DNA from: Spizellomyces punctatus DAOM BR117
Lineage: Eukaryota > Chytridiomycota > Chytridiomycetes > Spizellomycetales > Spizellomycetaceae
DNA length: 64,000 nucleotides
Reading direction: 5' to 3'
NCBI RefSeq assembly: GCF_000182565.1
Contig: NW_015971542.1
Location: 1,222,873-1,286,872 of the forward strand
The notes under the pieces were generated by a model. It saw only the letters and a program-made list of their open reading frames with translations, was not told the origin of the DNA and did no database searches. A program made the position numbers and the translations under genes. Positions 21,551 to 33,044 of this stretch are shown here, one piece after another; position 1 is the stretch's first letter; each line of letters starts with the position of its first letter.

Positions 21551-23772
21551 ATGGCCACTCCCTCATCAGATTTTCCCAAAGGTGCGGGGCCTTTCTGTTT
21601 TTTTCTCTTCCAGACGCAAAAAGAAAGAAAACCTCCTCGGGGCTGTCTTTCCCACGCTGGCCTTTTCTCCCACGCTCGCCATTTTCCCATCGCTCATTCA
21701 TCATCGTCGTCGTCGTCGAATTCCATCTCTGCCATTTGCACCAGCCCTTGCCAACGACAACCGCAACCCCACTGTAAGTTGAGAGATTGCGAGAAGGTGA
21801 TCTGCAAAGACAAAAGACTCACCGGACCATTTGCAGAACGTATAAGACAAAACTTGAGTTACTGGCTCATGCTCCTGAATTCTCATCACAAGAGCCCCAG
21901 CATCACAAAACACATTGATTGTTATCTGGCAAACGACAACATCTCGCCGCCCCACTCTCCCGTACCAACAGTTTATTCGACGCGTGACATTGAGCTTTTA
22001 AACTACACATCGCTTGATTTTATTCGTCCGGAGGTTCCTAGGGACCCACCGGTTTGCAAATCTGCCAAGCTGCGTCAAAAGTACTTGTTGGCGCAACAGT
22101 CACCGGCTGCGCCGGCGGCTTCTGAAGGGGAGGGATTCAAGTTTGGCGGGGCAGGTTCCTCGTCAAGTGCTCAAGGTGGCATCTATGCGCATAAAAACCC
22201 ATCCACATCCAGCCTTTCCGCGGGCCTCGCCGCTGCTGCGGCTGCACATCGCTCAGATTCGCCAAGACCACAACAGCAACCACAGCAATCACAGCAATCA
22301 CAGCAGAGGATTGGGGTAGGAGCGGTTGGGATGGGCACGCCCGTGATGGACATGCGGGGTTTGGCCAGAGGGCAAACGCCTCCACCTCGCGCCAACAATG
22401 GATCTCCCTGCTCCGCAAACCGAACAACTCGACCACCACCCGTAGACACTTTTTGCCCAACCACGGGCGAGAATAGGCCTGCATCTCCATCCATTCCCGT
22501 TAACATTCCTTCAACTGGCAACTTTTCTCATGGCGATTATGCGCGTTTCCCGGCAAGCCCGCCAAGCGAAAGCTCGTCAACGGCGTCATCACCTGGCGCT
22601 GTCGGACCGGAGGGCTCACGCACATGGACACATGGACGACAGAAGGACAAGGTTGGCATGCACAGACCCCGACACAGTCTCTCCGTTAGTATTGTTCGCA
22701 GGCGAACAAGCTCAGGGGCAAGTTCCCCCGTGACAAGCGGGTCGTACTCATCGCTAACGCAGTCCCCAGCAGTGTCTTTTCTGGCTTCGCTGGCCGACAT
22801 GTCTGCCCCAAAAGGCCCAGGTAAGCATTAATTGGGATCTTTCTTGTTTTCAAACACACGCTTATCATATTTTTGTTCTTTACTATTGCAGTGCATGGGA
22901 TGTACTCGGAAGGTGATCAGGTCGGCGACTTCCTTCTGGGAAGAGAGATTGGATCTGGTGCATTCGCTCGCGTTTTTGAGGCCGACGTAATTGACGGACC
23001 CCACAAACAGTTGGGAAAAGTTGCCGTAAAAGTAGTGAAAAAAGACCAACCTCGAATGGAAGATGGTCAAGATGTGCAGCAACACATTGACCATGAGACA
23101 ACTATTTGGGCGCGTCTCCGCCACCCTCACGTCCTGGAAATGCTGGAATTGATGGATGCCGACGACGCAGTATTTGTTGTGTGTGAACTTGCAACCGATG
23201 GCAACTTGCTTGACCTGATCGTGAAAGAAGGTCGTCTATCGGAAGCCCATGCCCGCAACCTGTTCAGGCAGATTGCTGATGCAATTCGATACTTGCACGA
23301 GGAGATACAGGTGGTGCATCGCGACATCAAGTGCGAAAATATCTTGCTGGACTCTCAAGGAAACGCAAAACTTGCCGATTTTGGATTGTCTGTCGAATTA
23401 GCGCCGCCGTCGCCGGAGGCGTCTCACAATGGGGCATCTCCAAATGACCCTGTCTTTTGTCATGGTTCGCTGCACTATTGTGCCCCAGAAGAGCTACGAC
23501 AAACCACGCACAGCAACCCTGCCTCGGATTTGTGGTCTTTAGGATGTGTCTTGTATGCGATGCTCACAGGAGCTTTACCCTTCAACGATGGGTTTCCTCC
23601 TCGATTGCAGGCCATGATCATCAATGGTCGATACGATGCAGAAAAATTGGACCGAGCGGGAGTCTCAAAGGAAGCCAAGGACCTGATTGCGGGCATGTTG
23701 AAGACAAAGATTGAGGAGCGATTCACGATGCGCGAGATTTGGAACCATCCTTGGATCCTGTGCCAAGATTGA
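21551..23772 (+). CDS. CAMK/Snf1-like serine/threonine protein kinase with long disordered N-terminus
   Basis: Two exons (21551-22820, 22892-23772) encode up to 716 aa. The catalytic domain fills the second exon. It has the glycine loop GSGAFARVFEA, VAVKVVKK (ATP-binding Lys), HRDIKCENILL, ADFGLSVEL, a CHGSLHYCAPEEL activation segment end, SDLWSLGCVLYAMLTGALPF and a final RFTMREIWNHPWI. All catalytic residues are present. The kinase sits at the extreme C-terminus. The preceding 420 residues are Ser/Pro-rich with a Gln/Ser repeat (22269-22310) and mostly disordered. The first about 75 codons (21551-21775) are doubtful: a GTAAGT at 21774 and GTGCGG at 21581 suggest further introns or a UTR intron, so the true start may be elsewhere. 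The exact subfamily is not assigned. Confidence 0.8.
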
Positions 23773-24146
23773 AAGTGGCCTGGCTGGCTACACCTGTACA
23801 GTTTTGGAACGTTACAATTTTGATTAGCATTTTTATTCCAGTTTTGTTTATTGTATTATAGTCCTTTTTTTATGTTGCATGAAGTGCGTATTTACTGCAT
23901 GGTTGTGCAATACTATATCACATTATCATTATTCCTTGTGCGTTTATTCTGCTGTCGTTTATGTCGTCTTTTGAGCATTTTCAGTGCGTCATGCGGATGA
24001 TTCTCCCAAAGTAGGAATGGTTTTAACACTTTTACGTTGTACACTTATCGTCTAGGAGGATGAATATTCAACTCGTGCAGTTTTTACAAACCCCACAACT
24101 CTCTACGCTCCATATCTTTTGAATGGGGATGCGACGTGCCCTTATG
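23773..24146. other. Intergenic region, convergent gene ends
   Basis: 374 bp between the kinase stop and the ORC4 stop. AT-rich with T runs suitable for 3' ends of both genes. Nothing else seen. Confidence 0.5.
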
Positions 24147-26946
24147 CTATGGCCCTAAATCAATGCAAAGACACATTAACCACAAGCCCTCGACAAGCCC
24201 AAAATCCCAAACACACGAGAAACCGCACCATTTGACCACCGCTTCAGGACAGCCCTCATACCGCTTCACACCCATCTCAATTTGCGCCGCTCCAACAACT
24301 AATCTCACCATCCGGTACTCTTTGGGACACCGCGCTCCAATACCTTCCACTCGCTTGACAAATTCCAACGCCAAGAGATGCTCAAAAGCCTGCTCCCAAA
24401 AAGGTCAATACGTGACTGATCCATCTCCTTTCTCAATAGACCATACCTTGAGCGCAACAGGTTTCACAAAATACAAGCTATTCCCTCCCCGTCCCAGCGC
24501 ACTAACACGTTGCACAAATTCCCGATACTCGTCATACACCATCTCGAAATTAAATGTGTCCACTTGACGAGATTCTTGGTGTCGCATCGCGATGAGGAGA
24601 CAGAGTTCGAGAACTGACAGTCCTACAGTGATGGCGTTGTTAGTTTATCTTTTAGTGATGTGAAAAAACAAGAGGTTTCTTGTCGTCGCAAACCTTTAAT
24701 CACTTCCGTCTTGTGATCAAGACGTTGGGAGGCGGCTGCTGAAAGGATATCTTCTGGTTGTAGAAAAGGGGAGGTGGACGAAAGGCGGTAGATGGGGGCG
24801 TACTGCAACAGCGAAACATGTATCTGTGAGATTGACGGGTTTTCGTGGAGATCCGGAAGAAGCCAAAAACGTACAAATAATCTCATTGCGCTTCTCACGT
24901 CCTTGCTCAGCTCGAACGTATCTCTGAGGATATTCACCATATCGGGGTGCTTTAGAATATCCTGCAAACGGCTCATCAGTCTCAATATAGGAGACATAAT
25001 ACATGAGTTATATATACCTGTACACGCCTGTTGAACAGCGCAACAAACTCTTTATTGCCAACTCCATCATCAGGAGCAATGGATAAAGCCGTCTGCACAA
25101 TCGCCGTAAAGTCTGTCAAGGCGTCGGGAGGGTAAAAGAAGATGTGTCGATGCGAGAATCGTGATTTCACTCGCTTCTCCAGGAGGTCCATGAAATCCTA
25201 TCATAAGAGTAGCAAAAGGAAAGAACAATAGTTGTTCAGGATAAATCAGGCCAAGTGACAATAACACAACATACTCACTATCCGACATGTAACACCAACA
25301 ACTGCAACAGGATTTTGACTACTCTGCGCAATATCAAACAGGTTATACAGTAATGCTTGTCTGGGGTGTTGAGCAAATAGGTCGATATCCTCTAATATGA
25401 ACACCACTGGTGTACTCTGCATCGATCCGGCACGGAGTGTCGAGAGTACAAAGGAGAGGCACTCGGCAAAGGAGCCCTATTAAACCAACCGTGATGAATT
25501 AGAAACACGCTACTTAGCAGAAAAGGAAACAAACGCGCTTACAGTATGCCCCTCCATGTCCTGTTCCATATGCAATTGCCGAACAATCTCTCGAAGAGCT
25601 AATCGATCGTCCGTCTGCACGAGGCCGTTCAAGCGGATCTCAAAGAACGCTTTCGTTGCCAGTGTACGGGATGGAGTGGGTGTACCAGACGATGCACCGT
25701 GCTTGTCCTGGAGTTCTTTCAGTACTTTATTGACTACCTACTTGTAATATCCAGAATTGAGTGTGCGGTCCATCATGTCATTTCAGGGAATACAAAAACT
25801 TACCACTGTTTTTCCCGTGCCGCGATTTCCAACTAAAAGAACTGAATTGCTCTCGCTCTCCCGGACTGTACGCTCCAACAAGCCATAAAGTTTGCTAACG
25901 TCCCAGATATAAAGTTAACATGTCAAGCTTTTGATGGTGGGTTCAGTAAGCAAACCAAGTACTCACTTGTATTGTTCTTGAAGCCCAATCAGATGGGTCG
26001 GTCCATGCCGCTCATTTATCCGTCCCAGTATACGTTTTTGTGCATTATTTATTTCTTCCGGAGATACAGCAATGGTCGGTAAAGGGACGGAAAGAGGATC
26101 TGGCACCTGCGACCGCTGCTCGATGCAATGTGTGTCCTTTGAAGGAGTGGTCCGCTTTGCCATTCGTCCCTTTCGTTTATTTGGAGGGGTCACAGAGTCT
26201 ACGACGATGACCTCCTCCTGTGTTTCAATTTGGCTGCCTGACGTATCGTCCACCACCGTTGGATGCTTTGGAGGTCTTCCTCTTTTTCGTCGCGGGGTGT
26301 CCACCACGATTTCTAGTGTTCCACCCTTTGCTGCTCGTTTGGACGGTGTTGCGATCCGATCCTCGCTATCTACAGGCTCCCACGGTTTCTTTTCCTTTAA
26401 CGAACCAGTCTTCATTCTTGTAACATATCTGCTAGGAGTGACGGTTGAATTGAGCTCTGGTGTTCGTATCTTGTTGGCACGGTCTGATAATGGGGTATCA
26501 TCATCGGTCTCCTCCAGGATATCGGTGCATTGGGCAGTTTTCGACTTTTTGCTCGGAGTTTTGGGTACAGTCCCAACGGGTGATTTGGATATCCTCTGTG
26601 AAGCAGGTGTATTATCATCGGTTTTGTCCTGGACGTTTTCCTTCTCGTCTTTGTCTGTCTTTGGTCGCTTAGTCCGCGTGGGTGTGTCTTGCACATTGTT
26701 TTCTGTTGACTGTAGGCTGGATCGGGGTTTTCGCTTCCCGCTAGTAGAACCGCCTCGTGCGTCTCTTTCTGACGGACTCTTTAGCGGTGTGATGGCTTTT
26801 CGCTTGCGGGATGATTGGCTGTCAGCTTCAGCGGGAAAGGCAAAAGGGTCGGTGCTGGATTCACGGCCAAAGAATTTCTGCACGGCAGCTCGATTTTTGG
26901 TCGTAGACTTTGGGATTCTGGTGCTGTACGGTGAGCCGTCAACCAT
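24147..26946 (-). CDS. ORC4: Origin recognition complex subunit 4 (AAA+ ATPase) with long N-terminal extension
   Basis: Eight exons (26946-25967, 25894-25804, 25737-25543, 25476-25279, 25197-25018, 24961-24694, 24622-24447, 24389-24147) join to 776 aa. The first about 300 residues are basic, Ser/Thr/Pro-rich and contain an AT-hook ([12 protein letters not shown]). The AAA+ module follows: [10 protein letters not shown], Walker [12 protein letters not shown], Walker [14 protein letters not shown], then [20 protein letters not shown] and the sensor 2/winged-helix region ([28 protein letters not shown]). The C-terminus (GCPEAVVKW) matches Orc4. The complex marks replication origins and loads MCM helicases. 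An AT-hook N-terminal extension is also known in fission yeast Orc4, where it binds AT-rich origins; this one is shorter, with one clear hook. Divergent with MGM101 over 183 bp. Confidence 0.93.
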
Positions 26947-27129
26947 CTTTTTTTATTATTGCTGGATACAGCACAATAGCTGTCAGAGTAGATCCGTACT
27001 GCCAGAAACCAGAGGACGCTGAGCGAATCGCCCGAAGTGTCCGGCCCATCGGACTCGCTCACACTGAAATGTGGTGTGTCATCCCAAACCAAAGAGCTTC
27101 TCCTTCATTGCACGCAATCCGCAACAACA

Positions 27130-28093
27130 ATGCTTCGCTTCCGCCCACGTATTGGCATTTTGCCTTCGAGAGTCTTTGTTAGGGCCTCGCTTACTCGACC
27201 TTTTGCAGTGAGTGTTTTCGCAACATTATTTATGCTTTCAACCAATGTGGTATTCATTGGACTTGTGCGCGGGCATCAAACGCAATTTTATCAAAGACTC
27301 AAGCGCCTACTCCTGCATCCGGTGACAAAGCCACCGTTGAGCCAGCCGTTACACCCGACCGCACTGCATTTCCTGCCACCAGTGCATTTGAGAATGAGCT
27401 TTCCCGTGGCCCTCAAGCGGCCTTCATGAACGACCCAGAGTACGAAGACTTGACAAGGTCGCACAAGGGTTTGTCCTTTGAGCCTTTCCCGCCTGAGATT
27501 TCCGAAATTCTGCTAGCACCTATAAAAGAGGCGGATATCGAAATTACACCAGGTGGGTGGCCATTTGAGGCAGTGAAATCCGACCGTTTGATATCAATCG
27601 TTCTGATACCGGTTCTCGATACAACAACTTTACAGATGGTCTTTTATACCTTCCTGAAATCAAATATCGCCGTATTCTTAACCGCGCATTTGGCCCCGGA
27701 GGTTGGGGACTCATTCCCCGCGGCCCGCATACAGTGACCAACAAGACAATCTCGAGAGAGTACGCCTTGTTTTGCCTCGGCCGATTTGTTGCACAAGCAC
27801 GCGGGGAACAAGACTACTTTAGCGATGACAAACTACCGACCTGTGCGGAGGGAGCAAAGTCCAATGCTCTCATGCGTTGCTGCAAAGATTTAGGGATCGC
27901 TTCGGAATTGTGGGACCCTATCTTTATCGAACAATTCAAGGCAAGCCATTGTGTGCAACTTCCCACTGTGAGCGGATACAGCAACACTCGCAAGCTTTTG
28001 TGGAGGAGGAAGGACCGGAAGTTTGGCCCAGGCGTCAGGGAGGACACTGGCAGCTCTAGTAATTCCGGAGGAAATGCTTATAGAAAAAATTGA
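27130..28093 (+). CDS. MGM101: Mitochondrial genome maintenance protein MGM101
   Basis: Three exons (27130-27207, 27297-27552, 27636-28093) encode 263 aa. The first exon is an arginine-rich mitochondrial targeting sequence ([20 protein letters not shown]). The Rad52-like core is nearly family consensus: [91 protein letters not shown] and [12 protein letters not shown]. It acts in mitochondrial nucleoids as a single-strand annealing protein for mtDNA recombination and repair. Both splices are needed to restore the [11 protein letters not shown] join. The neighbouring ORC4 gene shares the promoter, pairing a nuclear and a mitochondrial DNA maintenance gene. Confidence 0.96.
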
Positions 28094-28650
28094 AAGATCT
28101 TTAGTGAAGATCTATAAAAAATTTGTATTGCTGCTTTAGCTGGTTGCTTGCGATATCATTGTGTGCATAGTTAACATAGTCGGATATAAGTGATTTGATC
28201 TTTGTAGCGTTGAGACATGACAGGATGGCGACTGAAGGGCGCTCACAGTGACAGGCTTTAAAGCGTTACGGACCCATCATGCTTCCTCTGGTAAAGTCCA
28301 AAAACAAGGGCGCTACGAAGAGATATTTGCTCCAAATTTGAGGAATTATAATTGTAATATAAGGAAATAGGATACAATGCACTGTCCACTCACTGCCAGT
28401 TTCGGGCACTTCCTTCGAAGCAATCCTACATTGAACGACGACAACAACAACAACGCAACGACAAGAACCAATTCCCTCGACAGGCCGTCCGTCGCCGGTA
28501 CGTACACATGCCCCCCACAACCTTCAATCTCCACACAATTTCCAACCCTCTAACCCAGAAATATCATCGATAACTTTGGCAGCGAGGAATAAATTCCAGA
28601 CACGTTAAAAAAAGTCAATCCATTTTCGCGCCCCAGTAGTCGCCATATAT
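28094..28650. other. Intergenic region, convergent MGM101/YPD1 ends
   Basis: 557 bp without a supportable gene. A short CAA-type microsatellite lies around 28438-28457. Reverse frames at 28266-28534 translate it as a valine run and are not credible. Confidence 0.5.
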
Positions 28651-29190
28651 CTAAGCGCTAGCATAAAACTTTTTCAAGTAGTCTTCCGCTTCGCGATATT
28701 CTTCCTTGGTTTGCGCCAGCAGTGCGCCAATTCGCTTTAGGGCCTCGTCCTCAGAGATACTCCCTGAACCGTGCTCATCTTTGAGGTTTCCATAGTGTTG
28801 TATTTTCTCGCAAGATGCCTTTACTTTGGTGAGACCCAGAGCTGCCGAGCTACCTTTGAGAAAGTGCCCAAGACGAGATAGAGAGGGTAGGTCTTTTGCT
28901 CCCCTGAATCAGAAACAATGGAGTCAGATTACTAATGATCGGGATGAGGGTCAGGATGAGAAAAGTTGACGAAACCCACAATGAATTATCCATGCTGGCA
29001 AAGGTGGTTTCAGCTTGCTCGAAATAGTTGAGAACAATGTCTCTACTGAAGCTCCTTTCCTCATCATCTTCGTCCATCTATCAAGTCACCTTTTAAAAAA
29101 CGGACGATCCACAAGCGGTACCCCTTCCCACCCTCATACCTCCAACAGCTGGTCGAAGATGCTGTGGTCTACAATATCGTCGGATGCCAT
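28651..29190 (-). CDS. YPD1: Histidine-containing phosphotransfer protein (YPD1/Mpr1-like)
   Basis: Three exons (29190-29140, 29077-28980, 28903-28651) encode 133 aa, the usual HPt size. A helix with MDEDDEERSFSRDIVLNYF, as in Ypd1, is followed by the phosphorylation motif LSRLGHFLKGSSAALGL, with the phospho-accepting histidine at about residue 63. A long C-terminal helix (EEYREAEDYLKKFY) closes the four-helix bundle. The protein relays phosphate from a hybrid histidine kinase to response regulators such as Ssk1 and Skn7, classically for osmotic stress. It shuttles between cytosol and nucleus. Splice joins close the frame exactly. Confidence 0.93.
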
Positions 29191-29457
29191 GATGTATGCT
29201 TTTGAAGGATACCCAATCCGTAGATTTTACTTTGACAGTTTTTTGAAATGAAAGGCTTGGACTCCCAAGAGGCCGTTTTCAGTCTAAATAAAAGGGCGCG
29301 TCGCTAACGGCATTTTAACATTCTCGCCATGTGATGTCATGCTCTTTCGGACGTAGAGATTTTCATACGTTTTTTTTTCTTTATTATGGATATGTACAAG
29401 GTATTTGCATATTTAACATGACTACAAGGTTCAGTATTCAGAGATTAAGCAAGACTG

Positions 29458-30177
29458 TCAGCTCATGGCCTTATCATAGGCTGCCCAATAGTCGTCATCA
29501 GAGTCTACTTGATCACTACCACTAGCCTGAGTGGCATCGACCTGTGGAAGCAGGAATTGTTAATAAACTGCATGAGAGACAATCTTGAGTTGAAAACGTA
29601 CAGGCTTGTCATCCATCACCAGATCGTACGATTCCCAGTACTCCTTCTCATCATCGCAAACGTCTTTCACAACGAGTGATTCATTCTGTCGCCCTACGGC
29701 GTCGACAGCTTCCTCCATACTTTTTGACCAATCCTGACAATAGGCTTCTAAACCAGCGGGCGTTTCCAAAAGGTTGTGGAACAACCACTTATTCTCCACC
29801 CTGCAGAGAACAACTAAACCTGCTCGTCCGCTCCACCTGTCACGCGCAAAAGGAACACAGGCATGGACGGTTTCACAGTCCCATACCCGGTAATACACGG
29901 GAGTGTCTGGCGGCATATCCTTTGCTGCATCCCATAGCTGAAGTAACTCTCGCGCATTGTCTTTTTGCCACTGGAACAGTTCGACCGGGTCTGCAAATGG
30001 GCTACCGTCCAACAGTCGGTGGCGATCCTTGACAAATTTGGATGACAAAAGAAGCAGCGGTTGATACGCCTCTGATTGCAGCAGTGATACGGCCAGGGAG
30101 GCAACACGGACAGGATCACATAAAGCCGTCGAGTCTGGAAAGCGCATTTCCACCATATGTTCAACTTGCAAGTCCAA
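29458..30177 (-). CDS. Conserved fungal-type protein of unknown function with DYWAAYD motif
   Basis: Two exons (30177-29602, 29541-29458) encode 219 aa. The N-terminal 140 residues look globular and alpha/beta (MVEMRFPDSTALCDPVRVA, PLLLLSSKFVKDRHRLLDG, VYYRVWDCETVHACVPFARD). Two related acidic-aromatic motifs close the protein: DEKEYWESYDLVMDD and DDDYWAAYDKAMS. Such D-YW-x-x-YD repeats recur in uncharacterised fungal proteins, but I know no function and assign none. No signal peptide, membrane helix or catalytic motif. Divergent with CCT7 across 385 bp that includes CATC repeats. Confidence 0.7.
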
Positions 30178-30562
30178 GTCGTTGACGGCCCTCCATCCTG
30201 CAGCACACGTGACAGTCTTGACTAAGCCAAGGAGTGTCCGAAATCTTGTCCGAACAGAATATTAAACACGCCCTTTGAGAACAATCCTTTGAAAGGCCCA
30301 ATTCACGTAAAAGCGCAGAAGGCATCTCCCATCCATCGCATCCATCCATCCATCCCGTCGTTCGTATTGCTAAATCCAAAGATACGCCAAACGAAATCGT
30401 TTCCATCCATCCATCTGCCATCCATCGCTTTTGAAGATTTTGGATTTATTTCAAACCAGCTGCAAAACCCGTCGCGACAAACTGCCCAGGACCGTGAGTC
30501 ACGCGCCTGACACTAGGACCCAATATACGATCTAGATCCTTATCCCATCTAAAGTTTCCACA
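30178..30562. promoter_or_regulatory. Divergent promoter of unknown gene and CCT7, with CATC repeats
   Basis: 385 bp between start codons. Two clusters of imperfect CATC tetranucleotide repeats lie at about 30328-30356 and 30403-30427. No gene in either direction is supported. Confidence 0.5.
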
Positions 30563-32822
30563 ATGAACGGAATGCCAATGATGGTGTGTATGACAGTGCT
30601 TTTGCAATGGATTTACTCGTCGCGTCAAACTCTATGGCGCGCTCATCGGGAGCGTAATGACTGTGAATGCGTGCTAACTGTCTTTTATCGGGCAGCAACC
30701 ACAAATTATCCTCCTGAAAGAAGGAACGGATACGTCCCAGGGAAAAGGACAGCTACTGTCCAACATCAACGCTTGCATTGCTATTGCAGACACAATCCGC
30801 ACAACGCTTGGACCACGAGGGATGGATAAACTGATTGTGGAAAACAATGGTGCGCAGATGCGGACATACGTTTCCCCCTTGTCTTTTGGGACAATGATGG
30901 TTGAAGTGTTTTCGTCCAACTTACGCGCCTCTCACAACTAGGCAACGTGACAATCTCGAACGACGGTGCTACCATCATGAGGCTACTAGATGTTGTCCAC
31001 CCAGCCGGAAAGGCACTTGTAGATATCTCAAGAGCGCAGGACGCGGAGGTGAGACGTCAGCGGTCAAACCACTTGCTAATGGGGTACTTTGTTAACCTAA
31101 AAACAACGTATTATCACATAGGTGGGCGATGGAACAACGAGTGTAACGCTTTTCGCAGCCGAGCTCTTGAAAGAGGTGAAATCCCACATTGAAGAAGGAG
31201 TGGCCCCGCAGGTTATCATTAAAGGCTTCCGTAAAGCATCGACATTGGTATGCCCTCAGTATCTCAGTAATGGCCATACATCTGTTTTTTAATGTTCCGT
31301 GTTCTCTACAGGCCGTGAACAAAGTGAAGGAACTTGCGGTTACTGTTGAACGTCAGAACGCAGCGTAAGCCAATCTTTATCATGTCACGTCACTACGTGT
31401 GCTGTTTCATTGTCTCACCATTATTCATTCTTTAGTGAATTCCGTGACCTGCTGGAGAAATGTGCTGGAACGTCCATGTCGTCAAAGTTGATTCATTCCC
31501 ACAAAGAATTCTTCACAAAAATGGTAGTTGATGCAGTACTGCATCTGGATCAGGAAGAGCTCAATGAAAGGATGATTGGAATCAAGAAACAGCCTGGAGG
31601 TGCTATGCAGGATTCCCTGCTCATTGATGGTGTTGCGTTCAAGAAGACGTTCTCCTACGCTGGATTTGAGCAGCAACCAAAGAGCTTTGTAAACCCAAAG
31701 ATTCTTTCTCTCAATGTTGAACTGGAACTAAAGGCGGAAAAAGATAATGCTGAAGTTCGGATAGAGGAAGTGAAGGTAGACTATGTTTTTCTGGTCACGA
31801 TAAGATACTTTCTCAATCTCATATACTTTGTTCATCAGGAATACCAAGCGATCGTGGATGCCGAATGGTCCATTATCTATGATAAATTAGAGAAGATTGT
31901 CGCCACGGGGGCAAAGGTTGTGTTGTCGAAACTTCCTATCGGAGATCTTGCGACTCAATACTTTGCGGACCGGGACATATTTTGCGCTGGACGTGTGCCA
32001 AATGAAGACTTGATTCGGACGGTAAAGGCTGTGGGTGGTAGCATCCAGACGTCAGTAAATGACATCAAGCCCGAGCATTTGGGAAGCTGCGAGCACTTTG
32101 AGGAGAGGCAGATAGGTGGCGAGAGGTACAATCTCTTCAAGGGTTGCCCTCAAGCCAAGACGTGCACTCTTGTCCTTCGCGGAGGAGCTGAGCAGTTCAT
32201 CGCCGAGGTAGAGAGGAGTCTACACGATGCTATCATGATTGTTAGGAGAGCCATCAAAAACAAGGCGGTGGTAGCTGGAGGTGGTGCAACTGAGGTAATT
32301 TGAGGTGATGCTCATCTTAGGGATGACGTTCGTACTTACGACTGTTTTATCACTAGATGGAATTGTCAAAATACTTGCGCGACTACTCCCGCACTATCGA
32401 AGGAAAACAGCAAATGGTGATTGCTGCCTTTGCAAAGGCATTGGAAGTGATTCCGCGTCAGCTTTGTGACAATGCTGGTTTCGATGCCACTGATATCCTC
32501 AACAAGCTGCGTCAAAAGCATGGCCAAGGTATGGCATGGGTAGTCGCTTCCTTCAGTATATGTGATGAAGCTTACGATTCCTTTCTCAGGTGGTATATGG
32601 TATGGTGTGGACATGGAAACTGAAGATATTGCGGACAACTACAATGGATTTGTCTGGGAGCCTGCGTTGGTCAAGACCAACATGATTTCAGCAGCCACGG
32701 AAGCAGCGTGCTTGATTCTGTCCGTCGACGAAACGGTCAAGAATCCGCAAAGCGAGCAGCCGGGTCAGGGTATGCCACGCGGAGGTGGCCGAGGCCGGGG
32801 ACGGGGTATGCCAAGGCGTTAA
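30563..32822 (+). CDS. CCT7: T-complex chaperonin subunit eta
   Basis: Nine exons (30563-30583, 30696-30849, 30942-31048, 31122-31247, 31312-31364, 31436-31775, 31839-32294, 32357-32528, 32590-32822) encode 553 aa, the usual CCT length. Signatures include [53 protein letters not shown], the ATP-site [16 protein letters not shown], and KPQR-free eta-type [10 protein letters not shown]...[28 protein letters not shown]...[16 protein letters not shown] closes the domain and the tail is Gly/Arg-rich ([13 protein letters not shown]). The ring chaperonin folds actin, tubulin and WD40 proteins. The intron at 31776-31838 is 63 nt without stops and could be read through by mistake; removing it restores [13 protein letters not shown]. 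Confidence 0.97.
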
Positions 32823-33044
32823 TGTTTGAATGATAAATGCAGAAGGAAGGATTGTAGTGTTGAAATTGGCTCTTGTAAATGACCCGTTTACTCTTGTTCC
32901 TAATACAATTTTTGTCCATAATCGTTGCACAACATGCGGTCTAAACGGCCTTTGAAGACTACATCTCGTTGATGGCAAGATATACAAACCCTCACATTCT
33001 TTGAATCTAATTACTATCTCGACTATTCATCAGCTGGAATAATT

